In this document: positions 17,713-26,448 of the stretch, one piece after another | Position numbering within the stretch: position 1 is the stretch's first letter | How the letters are laid out: the number at the start of each line of letters is the position of its first letter | Source: Methyloceanibacter stevinii | Lineage (GTDB): Bacteria > Pseudomonadota > Alphaproteobacteria > Rhizobiales > Methyloligellaceae | Assembly (NCBI RefSeq): GCF_001723355.1 | Contig: NZ_LPWE01000012.1 | Location: forward strand, 1 to 64,000 | DNA length: 64,000 bases | Direction of reading: 5' to 3' | Made by a program: the position numbers and the translations under genes | Notes under the pieces: generated by a model | Seen by the model: the letters and a program-made list of their open reading frames with translations, nothing else | What the model was told of the DNA's origin: nothing | Databases searched by the model: none

Positions 17713-19044
17713 ATGGCAGACCCCTTGAAGCTTGGACTGGCCGGAATCGGCACTGTCGGCACTGGCCTCGTGCAGTTGATCGCCGCGCGCGCGGACACGC
17801 TTGCCGCCAGGACCGGCCGGCCCATCGAGATCGTCGCCGTCTCGGCGCGGAACAGGCGCAAGAAGCGCGGCGCCGATGTGTCGAAGATGCGCTTCGTCTC
17901 CGATCCGGTGGCGCTGGCCAACGACCCCGAGATCGACGTCTTTGTCGAGCTCATCGGCGGTGAAGAGGGCGCAGCGAAAGAGGCCGTCGAGGCCGCGCTG
18001 CAGGCAGGCAAGCATGTGGTCACCGCGAACAAGGCGCTTCTGGCACACCATGGACCGGCGCTCGCCGCGCTAGCGGAGAAGAACGGTGTCGCCCTGAACT
18101 TCGAGGGTGCCGTGGCCGGCGGCATACCGGTGGTCAAGGCCATGCGCGAGGGCCTCCAGGGCAACGACATCACCCGCGTGTTCGGCATCCTCAACGGCAC
18201 CTGCAACTACATCCTGACCAAGATGGAACGGGAAGGCCGTGACTTCGCCGATGTCCTCAAAGAGGCGCAGGAACAGGGTTACGCGGAAGCGGATCCCACC
18301 TTTGATGTCGGCGGTTTCGACACCGCGCATAAACTCTCACTGCTCACGAGCCTCGCCTTCGGCACGAGACCCGGTTCGACGGCCGTCTATGTCGAGGGCA
18401 TCGAAACGATCACGCCGACCGACATCGAGGCGGCAACCGATCTCGGCTATCGCATCAAGTTGCTGGGCGTCGCGCTCAGGACCGACAGCGGCATCGAACA
18501 ACGCGTGCATCCGACCATGGTGCCCAAGGATACGGCCATCGCGAATGTGGACGGCGTCTCCAACTGCGTGGCCATCGATGGCGACTTCATCGGCGACGTG
18601 ATGCTGATCGGCCCCGGCGCGGGCGGGGGCCCGACGGCGTCCGCGGTGATGAGCGACATCATCGATATCGCCCGCGGCATCGTTCTGCGGCCCTTCGGCG
18701 TCAAGGCCACGAACCTCAAGGCCTACAAGAAGGCGGCCATGCGCACGCATGAGGGCGGCTATTACATTCGCCTCTCGGTCTACGACCGGACCGGGGCCTT
18801 CGCCGCCATCGCCCAGCGCATGGCGATGCAGAACATTTCGCTCGAGAGTATCGTCCAGCGCCGTCCGAGCGACGAGCGTCCCGGCCAAGGCAAGACGCCC
18901 CGCAAAAAGGGGGCGCCGCAGGCTAGTATCGTCATGGTGACCCATGAGACCACGGAGGCCGCCGTGCGAAAGGCGCTCGCAGCCATCCAAAAGGATGGAC
19001 ATGTCGACTCCAAGCCACAAATGATCCGTATCGAAAAGCTTTGA
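17713..19044 (+). CDS. hom: Homoserine dehydrogenase with ACT domain
   Basis: Reduces aspartate semialdehyde to homoserine, the branch to threonine and methionine. The NAD(P) motif GIGTVGTGLV is at the N-terminus. The catalytic-domain signature is AVAGGIPVVKAMREGLQGN, followed by GILNGTCNYILTKM. A C-terminal ACT domain starts around residue 350 (YIRLSVYDRTGAFAAIAQRM), the usual site of threonine feedback inhibition. The 443-residue length is that of the monofunctional bacterial enzyme. It is probably co-transcribed with the aminotransferase before it and glpX after it. Confidence 0.96.
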   Translation: MADPLKLGLAGIGTVGTGLVQLIAARADTLAARTGRPIEIVAVSARNRRKKRGADVSKMRFVSDPVALANDPEIDVFVELIGGEEGAAKEAVEAALQAGKHVVTANKALLAHHGPALAALAEKNGVALNFEGAVAGGIPVVKAMREGLQGNDITRVFGILNGTCNYILTKMEREGRDFADVLKEAQEQGYAEADPTFDVGGFDTAHKLSLLTSLAFGTRPGSTAVYVEGIETITPTDIEAATDLGYRIKLLGVALRTDSGIEQRVHPTMVPKDTAIANVDGVSNCVAIDGDFIGDVMLIGPGAGGGPTASAVMSDIIDIARGIVLRPFGVKATNLKAYKKAAMRTHEGGYYIRLSVYDRTGAFAAIAQRMAMQNISLESIVQRRPSDERPGQGKTPRKKGAPQASIVMVTHETTEAAVRKALAAIQKDGHVDSKPQMIRIEKL

Positions 19045-19097
19045 CGGCCACCGCGCCGGCGGAAGATCGCGCGCGTTGAAACGAGGGAGGTTTTGAC

Positions 19098-20087
19098 GTG
19101 TCACAGGCAGTTGAGAAGGCAGAACTCGACCGCGCCCTGGCGCTGGATATCGTTCGGGTGACCGAAGCGACCGCGGTGGCGGCGGCTCAATGGCTCGGGC
19201 GCGGGGACGAAGCCTCCGCGGACGAGGCGGCAGCGGCGGCGATGCATCGCGAGATCGCCCGCTTGCCCTTCGATGGCATCGTCGTCGTCGGCGAGGGCGA
19301 AGAGGGCGATTGCCCCTTCTTCTACATGGGCGAGAGGATCGGCCAGGGCTCACCCTCAGGCACGACCGTGGATGTGGCCGTCGATCCTATCGAGGGCTCG
19401 ACATTGTGCGCCAAGGCGCTCCCGAATGCCATGTCGGTGCTGGCCGTGGCCGAGCGCGGCAGTCTGCTCAAGGTGCCGCCCATCTACATGGAGAAGGTCG
19501 CCATCGGGCCTGGTTACCCCGAGGGGACCATCAGCGTTGCCGCGACCCCCTCGGAGAACCTCGGCGCGCTAGCCGAAGCAAAAGGCGTCGGCGTACAGGA
19601 TCTGACCGTGTGCGTGCTCGACAGGCCGCGCCACGGTGACCTCATCGAAGAGATCCGCTCGGCCGGCGCCGCACTGCGCCTAATTGGCGACGGCGACATC
19701 GCGGGCGTGATCCACGTCACCGATCCCGTGCAGACCGGTATCGACATGTATCTCGGCATTGGCGGCGCGGCGGAAGGCGTGCTGGCGGCCGCAGCTCTGA
19801 CCTGCCTCGGGGGCCAGATGGAAGGGCGCCTCGTGGCGCTCAACAAGGAGCATCGCGCCTGGGCCAAGCTGGCCGGCATCACGAACCTGTCCAAGACCTA
19901 TGCGCTGAAGGATATGGTCATGGGCGATCTCAGCTTCGCCGCGACGGGCATCACCGATGGATCGATGATGGCGGGCGTCCACCATGCGCGGAACGCGATC
20001 ATCACGGAGAGCGTGGTCATGCGCGCCTCCACGCGCACCAGGCGCTGGATCAAGACCGAACACGCCGACCCGAACAAATTCGCCTGA
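19098..20087 (+). CDS. glpX: Fructose-1,6-bisphosphatase class II
   Basis: Hydrolyses fructose-1,6-bisphosphate in gluconeogenesis and, in some relatives, sedoheptulose bisphosphate. The 329-residue protein shows the GlpX motifs VVGEGEEGD, VDPIEGSTLCAKALPNAMSVLA and GIGGAAEGVLAAAAL. The GTG start follows a GGGAGG ribosome site by seven bases. The order hom-glpX-recJ is common in Hyphomicrobiales. There is no phosphoribulokinase or RubisCO gene nearby, so gluconeogenesis is the likely main role. Confidence 0.95.
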   Translation: MSQAVEKAELDRALALDIVRVTEATAVAAAQWLGRGDEASADEAAAAAMHREIARLPFDGIVVVGEGEEGDCPFFYMGERIGQGSPSGTTVDVAVDPIEGSTLCAKALPNAMSVLAVAERGSLLKVPPIYMEKVAIGPGYPEGTISVAATPSENLGALAEAKGVGVQDLTVCVLDRPRHGDLIEEIRSAGAALRLIGDGDIAGVIHVTDPVQTGIDMYLGIGGAAEGVLAAAALTCLGGQMEGRLVALNKEHRAWAKLAGITNLSKTYALKDMVMGDLSFAATGITDGSMMAGVHHARNAIITESVVMRASTRTRRWIKTEHADPNKFA

Positions 20088-20161
20088 TCCGGGGGGCGGG
20101 TGCGAATCGGCTACTCTCCAGACCCAAAGCAAATCCAAGCTCATATCTTGCAGAGCCGACC

Positions 20162-22003
20162 GTGACCGCAGCCTTGAAACGCCAGGACGATAACACCGCG
20201 AACCCGCCCACACCGGCCATGCTGGGCGTGGAACGGTCGGCGCGGAGCCAGCGCTGGGTGGAACGTCTCGAACCGGCCCGCGCGCATACCGCGACGGCCA
20301 TTGCCCAGGCGCACGGTCTGCCCGACCTGCTCGGGCGGGTGCTCGCGGCGCGCGGCGCCGACGTCCAAACCACCGAACGTTTTCTCGATCCGTCCCTCAA
20401 GACACTGATGCCGGACCCCGCCAGCCTCCAGGACATGACGAAGGCTGCGGAGCGCATGGCCGACGCGATCACCCGTGGCGAAACCATCGGCATCTTCGGC
20501 GACTACGATGTGGACGGGGCCTCCTGTGTGGCGCTGATCGAGCGTTTCTTAAGGGCGCACGGACAGAGCTGCCTGACCTACATCCCGGATCGCCTCACCG
20601 AAGGCTATGGCCCGTCGCCCGAGGCTCTTCGCGGGCTGGTCGAGGAGGGTGCTCGGCTGATCCTCACCGTGGACTGCGGCACCGCCGGGGACGCGGCCAT
20701 CGTTGCCGCCAACGAGGCTGGCGCCGAGGTGATCGTGCTGGACCATCACCAGGCCGGCGAGGCTCTGCCGGACGCCTTCGCCGTCGTGAACCCGAACCGT
20801 CAGGACGACCTATCCGGCCAGGGGCATCTGGCGGCCGCGGGTGTCGTGTTCCTGTTTCTGGTCGCAACGATGGGCGCTCTGCGTCGCCTGGGTGCCTACG
20901 ACACACGCCCGGCACCGGACCTGCTCGGACTGCTGGACCTGGTTGCGCTGGCCACGGTCTGCGATGTGGTGCCCTTCAAGGACGCCAACCGCGCCTTCAT
21001 CGCCAAGGGGCTCCAGGTTCTGCGGCTCCGGCACAATACAGGCCTGCGGGCGCTGGCCGACGAGGCCCGGCTCACCGAAGCGCCTTCCACCTACAGCCTT
21101 GGCTTTGTCCTCGGTCCACGGATCAATGCCGGGGGACGCGTGGGCGCGTCGGGCCTAGGCGCGCGCCTTCTCGCAACGGAAGACGAAAGCGAAGCCGGCA
21201 CGATCGCGGCACGGCTCGAGAGCCTGAACGCCCAGCGCAAGGCGATCGAGCAGGGCATGCTCGAAGGAGCCGTCTCCATGGCGCAGCAGGCCCTGGACGA
21301 AGGCCCGGACGCACCGCTCCTGTTTCTCGGCGATGCCGATTGGCACAAAGGGCTCGTCGGTCTCGTGGCAGGCCGCCTCACGGAACGCTTCATGCGTCCG
21401 TCTTTCGTGATGACCCTCGACGGCAACGGCATCGCCACCGGCTCCGCCCGCTCGATCCCCTCGGTCGATCTAGGTGCAGTCGTGCGCGACGCAGTGGAGG
21501 AGGGGCTCTTCCTCAAAGGCGGCGGGCACGCGATGGCTGCTGGCTTTACCCTAGATTGGGCCAAGCGAGAGAAGGCGACCGCGTTCCTCGCCGCGCGTCT
21601 CTCGGAGTCTGTCGCGCAGTCATCGGCGACCCGCACCCTCGGCCTCGACGGCGCCCTCTCGGCCAGCGCCGTCACCCCGGAACTCATCGATCTTCTCGAG
21701 CGCGCCGGTCCCTACGGTCCGGGTCATCCCCGGCCGCGCTTCGTGTTTCCCGCGCATCGGATGACGTGGCTGCGCGGCTTGAACGGCGGTCATGTCCGCT
21801 GCACGCTGCAAGCTGCGGATGGAGGGCGTATCGATGCGGTCGCATTCCGGGTCGAAGGCTCGCCGCTGGGCGACATCCTCATGGGCGCTGAAGGCCAACA
21901 ACTCCACGTAGCGGGCCACCTGCGCCGGTCGGTCTGGCAGGGGCGGGAACGCATCGAGTTGATGATCGAAGATGCCGCAGAAAAGCAAGATTCTGCCCGC
22001 TAG
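20162..22003 (+). CDS. recJ: Single-stranded-DNA-specific exonuclease RecJ
   Basis: A 5'-3' exonuclease on single-stranded DNA, active in RecFOR recombination, base excision and mismatch repair. The DHH-family metal motifs are present: DYDVDG at 114-119 and LDHHQ with DHH at 194-196. A GGRVGASGLGARL-type segment begins the DHHA1 part, where GGGHAMAAGFTL is the DHHA1 motif. The 613-residue length is normal. The start is a GTG. It lies 74 bases after glpX. Confidence 0.95.
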   Translation: MTAALKRQDDNTANPPTPAMLGVERSARSQRWVERLEPARAHTATAIAQAHGLPDLLGRVLAARGADVQTTERFLDPSLKTLMPDPASLQDMTKAAERMADAITRGETIGIFGDYDVDGASCVALIERFLRAHGQSCLTYIPDRLTEGYGPSPEALRGLVEEGARLILTVDCGTAGDAAIVAANEAGAEVIVLDHHQAGEALPDAFAVVNPNRQDDLSGQGHLAAAGVVFLFLVATMGALRRLGAYDTRPAPDLLGLLDLVALATVCDVVPFKDANRAFIAKGLQVLRLRHNTGLRALADEARLTEAPSTYSLGFVLGPRINAGGRVGASGLGARLLATEDESEAGTIAARLESLNAQRKAIEQGMLEGAVSMAQQALDEGPDAPLLFLGDADWHKGLVGLVAGRLTERFMRPSFVMTLDGNGIATGSARSIPSVDLGAVVRDAVEEGLFLKGGGHAMAAGFTLDWAKREKATAFLAARLSESVAQSSATRTLGLDGALSASAVTPELIDLLERAGPYGPGHPRPRFVFPAHRMTWLRGLNGGHVRCTLQAADGGRIDAVAFRVEGSPLGDILMGAEGQQLHVAGHLRRSVWQGRERIELMIEDAAEKQDSAR

Positions 22004-22092
22004 GGGCTTGCCCAGAGTGGGTGCGGCGTCTTAAACAGCGGACTTGCGAGACGCCGCGAAGCTATCTATATCAGCGGGCTCGTGACCGGCCT

Positions 22093-22167
22093 GCTCCCTT
22101 CGTCTATCGGTTAGGACGCCAGGTTTTCAACCTGGAAAGAGGGGTTCGACTCCCCTAGGGAGTGCCA
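22093..22167 (+). tRNA. tRNA-Glu (TTC)
   Basis: A 75-base cloverleaf. The acceptor stem pairs 22093-22099 with 22157-22163 (one G-U pair) and the anticodon stem CCAGG/CCTGG encloses a TTTTCAA loop, giving anticodon TTC. The T-loop TTCGACT and an encoded CCA are present. Confidence 0.96.
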
Positions 22168-22209
22168 CACCCGCACACCCCGCGCGGGCCGGTCTTCAGC
22201 CTCTCTCCG

Positions 22210-22629
22210 CTACCATTTGCCCGTATTCGGCATGGACGCCCAGGGCTCCTGCTCGGGCAGGCGCTTGCCCTTCTGCAAGAGCTCGATCGAGATGTTGTCG
22301 GGCGAGCGGATGAAGGCCATCCAGCCGTCGCGCGGCGGACGGTTGATCGTCACGCCCGCCTTCATGAGCCGGTCGCAGGTCTCGTAGATGTTGTCGACCT
22401 CGTAGGCGAGGTGACCGAAATTGCGTCCCTCGCCGTAGGCTTCCGGATCCCAGTTATAGGTGAGCTCGAGTTCGGTTTCTTCGTCGCCCGGCGCGGCGAG
22501 ATAGATGAGCGTGAAGCGGCCTTGCTCGCTTTCCATGCGCCGGGTCTCTTTGAGCCCCAGCTTGTTGCAGTAGAAGTCGAGCGACTTGTCGACATCCGCG
22601 ACGCGAACCATGGTGTGAAGATACTTCAT
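22210..22629 (-). CDS. gloA: Glyoxalase I-family protein (lactoylglutathione lyase)
   Basis: A 139-residue vicinal-oxygen-chelate protein matching bacterial glyoxalase I, which converts the methylglyoxal-glutathione hemithioacetal to S-lactoylglutathione. Seen are [22 protein letters not shown] (first metal His), ELELTYNWD (Glu), GHLAYEVDN (His) and NISIELLQ (Glu), the four expected metal ligands. The ATG at 22629 has GGAGG nine bases upstream and begins the conserved fold at [10 protein letters not shown]. It is convergent with tRNA-Glu. Confidence 0.9.
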   Translation of the reverse strand: MKYLHTMVRVADVDKSLDFYCNKLGLKETRRMESEQGRFTLIYLAAPGDEETELELTYNWDPEAYGEGRNFGHLAYEVDNIYETCDRLMKAGVTINRPPRDGWMAFIRSPDNISIELLQKGKRLPEQEPWASMPNTGKW

Positions 22630-23096
22630 CGGTAACGTCCTCCCGAGGGTTCCAACGGTGGTTGGACTGACTTTGGGCCCGACCCTAAAGCGCCGAACGG
22701 CATGATGGCAAGATGACGAATCTTCCTTCAAACACGGGCTGAATGAAATTTTTATTTCAAATGTTGCCGCACGCCCACAGCTCTCGCTCCAATGTGACGG
22801 AACGCCAAATTTACTCGACGCCAGAGAAGTTTGAGTGCGCTTCATCGAGATTTGGCGTCTTGAGCACCTGCGAACCTCACGATGTGCGAAGGCCGACGGT
22901 TTCTCTTGCCGATCAGATGCTTGCGAACGCACCCGTCTCGTGATGACACGTTCGCACCCGCACTGTGGAGAAGCTCGCATCGGAAGCAAAAATAATCTGG
23001 TCGTTGAAACAGCCGATGCTATCCTCTGAGACACGCACTATTTGATTCGTATATCGCGGCATCGAGTCGATACTTAGTACAGCGGGGGAATGCGGC
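22630..23096. other. 467-base gene-free region upstream of the cold-shock gene
   Basis: No convincing coding frame is seen; short open frames lack recognisable protein pattern. It carries a long nested hairpin (22802-22858), a small palindrome TGAAAT-4-ATTTCA (22744-22759) and several copies of TGCGAA or its complement between 22867 and 22960. A long structured leader would fit a cold-shock mRNA, but that is inference. Confidence 0.5.
22802..22858. ncRNA. Candidate structured RNA: long nested hairpin
   Basis: Perfect 9-base outer arms ACGCCAAAT (22802-22810) and ATTTGGCGT (22850-22858) enclose CTCGA (22814-22818) with TCGAG (22845-22849), then GAAG (22826-22829) with CTTC (22840-22843). Together these can form one extended stem with small internal loops. 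No T-run follows on the plus strand. It may be part of a 5' leader or a small RNA; the strand is unknown. Confidence 0.35.
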
Positions 23097-23684
23097 ATGG
23101 CGGCGAAAGCATCGCCACTTCAGGAGGAACTTATCCATCGTACCGAAGAGGCCGCCATCGACGACGCCACCGTCGATGTCTTCGAGGTCTCCGGTTCCAT
23201 CAAATGGTTCGATGCGTCGAAGGGCTACGGCTTCATCGTCCCCGACGACGACCTTCCCGATGTTCTGCTGCATGTCACCTGCCTGCGCCGCGACGGTCAT
23301 CAGACCGCTTATGAGGGCGCGCGGGTCGTCTGCGAAGTCCTCCGCCGTCCAAAAGGCTTGCAAGCTTCCCGCATCCTCGAGATGGATGATACGACCGCCG
23401 TCCACCCGTCCCAATTGCCGCAGCGCACGCACGTCGTGGTTGTTCCCGAAAGCGACTGGGAACGGGTTATGGTCAAGTGGTTCAATCGTATCCGCGGCTT
23501 CGGCTTCCTGACCCGGGGGCCCTCGACGCTGGACATTTTCGTGCACATGGAGACCCTGCGGCGGTGCGGCTTTACAGAACTTCGTCCGGGACAGTCACTC
23601 CTCGTTCGCTTCGGGAGGGGTCCCAAGGGTCTGATGGCGGCCGAGATCAAACCGGACGGCGCCAACGGTCTGGCCTCCCACTGA
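23097..23684 (+). CDS. Cold-shock protein with two CSD domains
   Basis: A 195-residue protein holding two cold-shock domains, each with RNP-like aromatic motifs: [19 protein letters not shown] near residue 32 and [18 protein letters not shown] near 124. An acidic N-terminal stretch and a linker at about 95-120 connect them. It should bind single-stranded RNA or DNA and act as an RNA chaperone. Double-domain CspA-family proteins of this size are typical of alphaproteobacteria (CspD/CspE type of Caulobacter). The ATG lies after a G-rich site. Its stop overlaps the likely start of the DUF192 gene. Confidence 0.9.
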   Translation: MAAKASPLQEELIHRTEEAAIDDATVDVFEVSGSIKWFDASKGYGFIVPDDDLPDVLLHVTCLRRDGHQTAYEGARVVCEVLRRPKGLQASRILEMDDTTAVHPSQLPQRTHVVVVPESDWERVMVKWFNRIRGFGFLTRGPSTLDIFVHMETLRRCGFTELRPGQSLLVRFGRGPKGLMAAEIKPDGANGLASH

Positions 23685-24187
23685 TCCCCAATCCAGTTCA
23701 GCTTCGCGCGTTATCGGCGTGGCTCGCCGCCGTGCTCGTCCTTGCGGCTTTGCCTCCGGCAACCGCCGAAGAAGACACCGCGCCGCTGGTGCTGAAGACG
23801 GACAGCGGCGATCACACCTATAGCGTCGAGGTCGCCGACAGCCCTGGCGAGAAGGCGCGCGGGCTCATGTTCCGCCGCTCGCTCCCGCAGGACCACGGCA
23901 TGATCTTCCTCTACGATCCGCCGCAGGCCGCGAGCATGTGGATGCAGAACACGTACATCCCGCTCGACATGATCTTCATCACCGAGCAGGGAACGGTCCT
24001 GCGGATCGAGGCCAATACCGAACCCTTCTCGAAGACTGTCATCGACTCGGGTGGCATCGCGGAAGCTGTCCTGGAACTCAACGCCGGGGAGGCGGCCCGG
24101 ATCGGCCTCAAGCCAGGCGACCAGGTGGTCTTCCCGGGGCTCGGCTCCGAACCGGCCCGGGAGCTGGAAAAGTCCGGCACCTGGTGA
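23681..24187 (+). CDS. DUF192 secreted protein, probable CTG start
   Basis: A 168-residue protein. The signal peptide ([19 protein letters not shown], likely cut after ATA) leads into a DUF192 domain with [34 protein letters not shown] and [18 protein letters not shown]. The family is small, periplasmic and of unknown function. The only start that gives a complete signal peptide is CTG at 23681, which overlaps the cold-shock stop codon (CTGA, like the common ATGA coupling). The nearest standard starts are GTG at 23732, which cuts the signal peptide, and GTG at 23564, which would overlap the upstream gene by 121 bases. Confidence 0.75.
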   Translation: MIPNPVQLRALSAWLAAVLVLAALPPATAEEDTAPLVLKTDSGDHTYSVEVADSPGEKARGLMFRRSLPQDHGMIFLYDPPQAASMWMQNTYIPLDMIFITEQGTVLRIEANTEPFSKTVIDSGGIAEAVLELNAGEAARIGLKPGDQVVFPGLGSEPARELEKSGTW

Positions 24188-24337
24188 GAGGGTCTTAACG
24201 TCGCGGGGCTAGCCTCCCGCATCGGTTCTCAGTATGAATGAGCCTTCTGAACGTTCGTTGTATTCAGAGGTCTTGTTGTTCTAAAGGCTCTTGCCTGCGC
24301 CGGATTTGGCTGTCATGTCCGTGCCGCGTGGTCATAT

Positions 24338-24413
24338 CGGGGCATAGCGCAGTCTGGTAGCGCACTGCTTTGGGAGCAGGGGGTCGCAAGTTCGAATCTT
24401 GCTGCCCCGACCA
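24338..24413 (+). tRNA. tRNA-Pro (TGG)
   Basis: A 76-base cloverleaf. The acceptor CGGGGCA (24338-24344) pairs with TGCCCCG (24403-24409). The anticodon loop TTTGGGA gives anticodon TGG. The T-loop TTCGAAT, discriminator A and encoded CCA are present. The outermost anticodon-stem pair is an A-G mismatch. Confidence 0.95.
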
Positions 24414-24462
24414 CTTGCTGGTCTGATGAATTGGATCTGAGTCCGCTCGAGGGGAACACTTG

Positions 24463-24768
24463 ATGACGGCCCGAATTTACAAACCCGCTCAGAACGTCAT
24501 GCAGCAGGGCACGGCTGCGACTAAGGACTGGGTCTTGGAATATCTGCCGGACCAGCCGCGGCTCATCGAGCCCCTGATGGGCTGGACGAGTTCGTCGGAC
24601 ACCAAGCGCCAGATCAGACTGAGCTTCGCCACCAAGGACGAAGCGATCGCCTACGCCAAGGAAAACGGCATCGCCTACCGGCTGGAAGAGCCGCCGGCCA
24701 CGAAGATCCGGCCGAAATCCTATGCCGAGAACTTCAAGTACGGCCGCCCGGACAGCTGGACCCACTGA
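24463..24768 (+). CDS. Complex I accessory subunit, NDUFS4-like
   Basis: A 101-residue protein of the ETC complex I subunit family (the bacterial homologue of the mitochondrial 18-kDa subunit NDUFS4). Seen are ARIYKPAQN at the start, WVLEYLPDQPRLIEPLMGWTSS in the middle and the conserved end FATKDEAIAYAKENGIAY followed by SYAENFKYGRPDSWTH. It stabilises the NADH-dehydrogenase module in alphaproteobacteria and mitochondria. GAGGGG lies eight bases before the ATG at 24463. The gene stands alone between tRNA-Pro and tRNA-Arg, 20 kb from the nuo operon. Confidence 0.92.
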   Translation: MTARIYKPAQNVMQQGTAATKDWVLEYLPDQPRLIEPLMGWTSSSDTKRQIRLSFATKDEAIAYAKENGIAYRLEEPPATKIRPKSYAENFKYGRPDSWTH

Positions 24769-24804
24769 ATCGCAGGCGAGTCGCGCTATACTCCGCGCCT
24801 GTGT

Positions 24805-24881
<77 letters not shown>

Positions 24882-24915
24882 GCCCTTTAAAGCCACCCTT
24901 CAAAATTGCTTGCGG

Positions 24916-26259
24916 CTACTTCTCAACGGAGTCGCGGAAGCGGTACCAGCGCTCGATGAAGGGCACGGCAAGCTGCGCCACGTCGCGCATGGGGAAGGCG
25001 GGGAAGGTGAGATCGTCGAACGCCGTCGCGCCGTCCGGATCGTCCGTCATCTGCAATGCGATCTTGTGCCCGAAATAGGTCGCCCGCGAAACGCCGGTGC
25101 CGCAATACCCGGCCGCGAAATGAATGCCCTCCCGGCTGCGGCCGAGATGGGGGAGCTCGTCGTAGGTATAGCCGATCGTGCCGTCCCACACATGGGACAC
25201 GCCCACGTGGCCGAGGTCCGGGAACACGCTGAGCAAATCCTCCGCCAGGTGACGATAGGCCTTGAGGCCGCCGAAGCGCGCGGCGCGTCCGCCCCAGACC
25301 AGCCGGTCCTGATCGGGCGCCGCCCGGAAATAGTAGAACACCCGGTTGGTGTTGCCGTAGACGCGGCCTCCCGGCAGGAGTTGCTCGATCATTCCCGGCT
25401 GAAGCTGCTCCGTCGCGATCAGACCGGACCGAATACTGACGATACGCCGACGCAAGTGCCCGAACAGGGTGTCTGTGTAGCCGTTGGTGGCCACGAGGAC
25501 CTGCCGGCAATCGATCAGCCCGACTTCCGTCGACACGCGGTAGCCCGCGCTCTCGCGGTTGATGGCCTTGGCCCCCGCTAGGCCCACAACGGCCCCACCG
25601 CGCTCCGCTACGCGCGCCATGAGCCCTGCGTGATACAGCCCTGGATGCAACGATGCGTCCTGAGGCAACACCGATCCGCCGTGGAAGAGGTCGGTGCGTA
25701 TTTCAGCATGCTGCTCAGACCGCGGCACCATGAAACTCTCGACGCCCGCGACCCGCTTCAGGTCCTCCATGTCGCGTGCCATCGCTTCGTAGTGAGCGGG
25801 CCGCATGGCGCCACGGAACCGCCCGCAACGACGGAAGTGGCAATCGATGTTCTCACGCGCGATCAGGTCCTCGATATAGTCGAGCATGCGCGTCCCCTCG
25901 CGGAGCAGTGCGACCGCTTTGGCCTCACCCCGGAGCGAAACGAGCGTTTTCACGCGGAATTTTTGATTGCCGCTTCCGATCTGCCCGCCATTGCGCGTGC
26001 TCGCCCCGAAGCCCGGCACGCCCTTGTCGAGGACAACGACGCTGCGGCCCTTGTCGAGCAGGGTCAGCGCCGCCGACAGGCCCGTGAAGCCTGAACCGAT
26101 GATCACCACGTCGGCCTTCATGGGCAGGGTGGGGCGCTCGGTCTTCTGACGCGGCGCGGCGGCCCACCAATAGGGCTCATGGATAGGCGGCGTCCCGGTA
26201 TCGAGACGCCCGGCCGCAAGGTCGGCAAGAGTGAGAGTGTTCGCTGTTGTTTCCGTCAT
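24916..26259 (-). CDS. FAD-dependent amine oxidase (PuuB-like DAO family)
   Basis: A flavoprotein of about 447 residues resembling gamma-glutamylputrescine oxidase (PuuB). These enzymes oxidise an amine to an imine/aldehyde and release ammonia and hydrogen peroxide. The FAD dinucleotide motif is VVIIGSGFTGLSAAL, followed by GASTRNGGQIGSGNQKF, VLVATNGYTD and the C-terminal AAGYCGTGVSRATYFGH. The N-terminal HEPYWWAAAP is typical of this group. The ATG at 26259 is chosen; ATG at 26286 is an alternative. A TTGCA-N5-TGCAA site lies 74 bases upstream. The exact substrate is not known; polyamine-derived or amino-acid-derived amines fit the neighbouring permease and regulator. Confidence 0.82.
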   Translation of the reverse strand: MTETTANTLTLADLAAGRLDTGTPPIHEPYWWAAAPRQKTERPTLPMKADVVIIGSGFTGLSAALTLLDKGRSVVVLDKGVPGFGASTRNGGQIGSGNQKFRVKTLVSLRGEAKAVALLREGTRMLDYIEDLIARENIDCHFRRCGRFRGAMRPAHYEAMARDMEDLKRVAGVESFMVPRSEQHAEIRTDLFHGGSVLPQDASLHPGLYHAGLMARVAERGGAVVGLAGAKAINRESAGYRVSTEVGLIDCRQVLVATNGYTDTLFGHLRRRIVSIRSGLIATEQLQPGMIEQLLPGGRVYGNTNRVFYYFRAAPDQDRLVWGGRAARFGGLKAYRHLAEDLLSVFPDLGHVGVSHVWDGTIGYTYDELPHLGRSREGIHFAAGYCGTGVSRATYFGHKIALQMTDDPDGATAFDDLTFPAFPMRDVAQLAVPFIERWYRFRDSVEK

Positions 26260-26332
26260 TGTTCCGCGGGCAACCCTGTTGGACATGCGGGGCCGATCCC
26301 TACGCCCCAATCTTTACCCATATGAATATATT

Positions 26333-26347
26333 TTGCATGCAATGCAA
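26333..26347. promoter_or_regulatory. Operator candidate TTGCA-N5-TGCAA upstream of the oxidase gene
   Basis: A perfect inverted repeat TTGCA (26333-26337), five bases, TGCAA (26343-26347), in an A+T-rich patch 74 bases before the amine-oxidase start. The same 5-5-5 palindrome occurs twice more near 27.3 kb. Confidence 0.65.
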
Positions 26348-26448
26348 GTGCGCGACGGACTATGCCCGCGCGACCTGTCTAACTTGCGCCCTCCCGCGAC
26401 AACGAGGCCGTCGTTCGGTCGAAGCGGCCGGCTCGGATCGGCTGCCGG

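Noticed and set aside
22743-22943. 66-codon forward frame between gloA and the cold-shock gene
   Set aside because: No recognisable pattern, and it crosses the long hairpin; better seen as non-coding.
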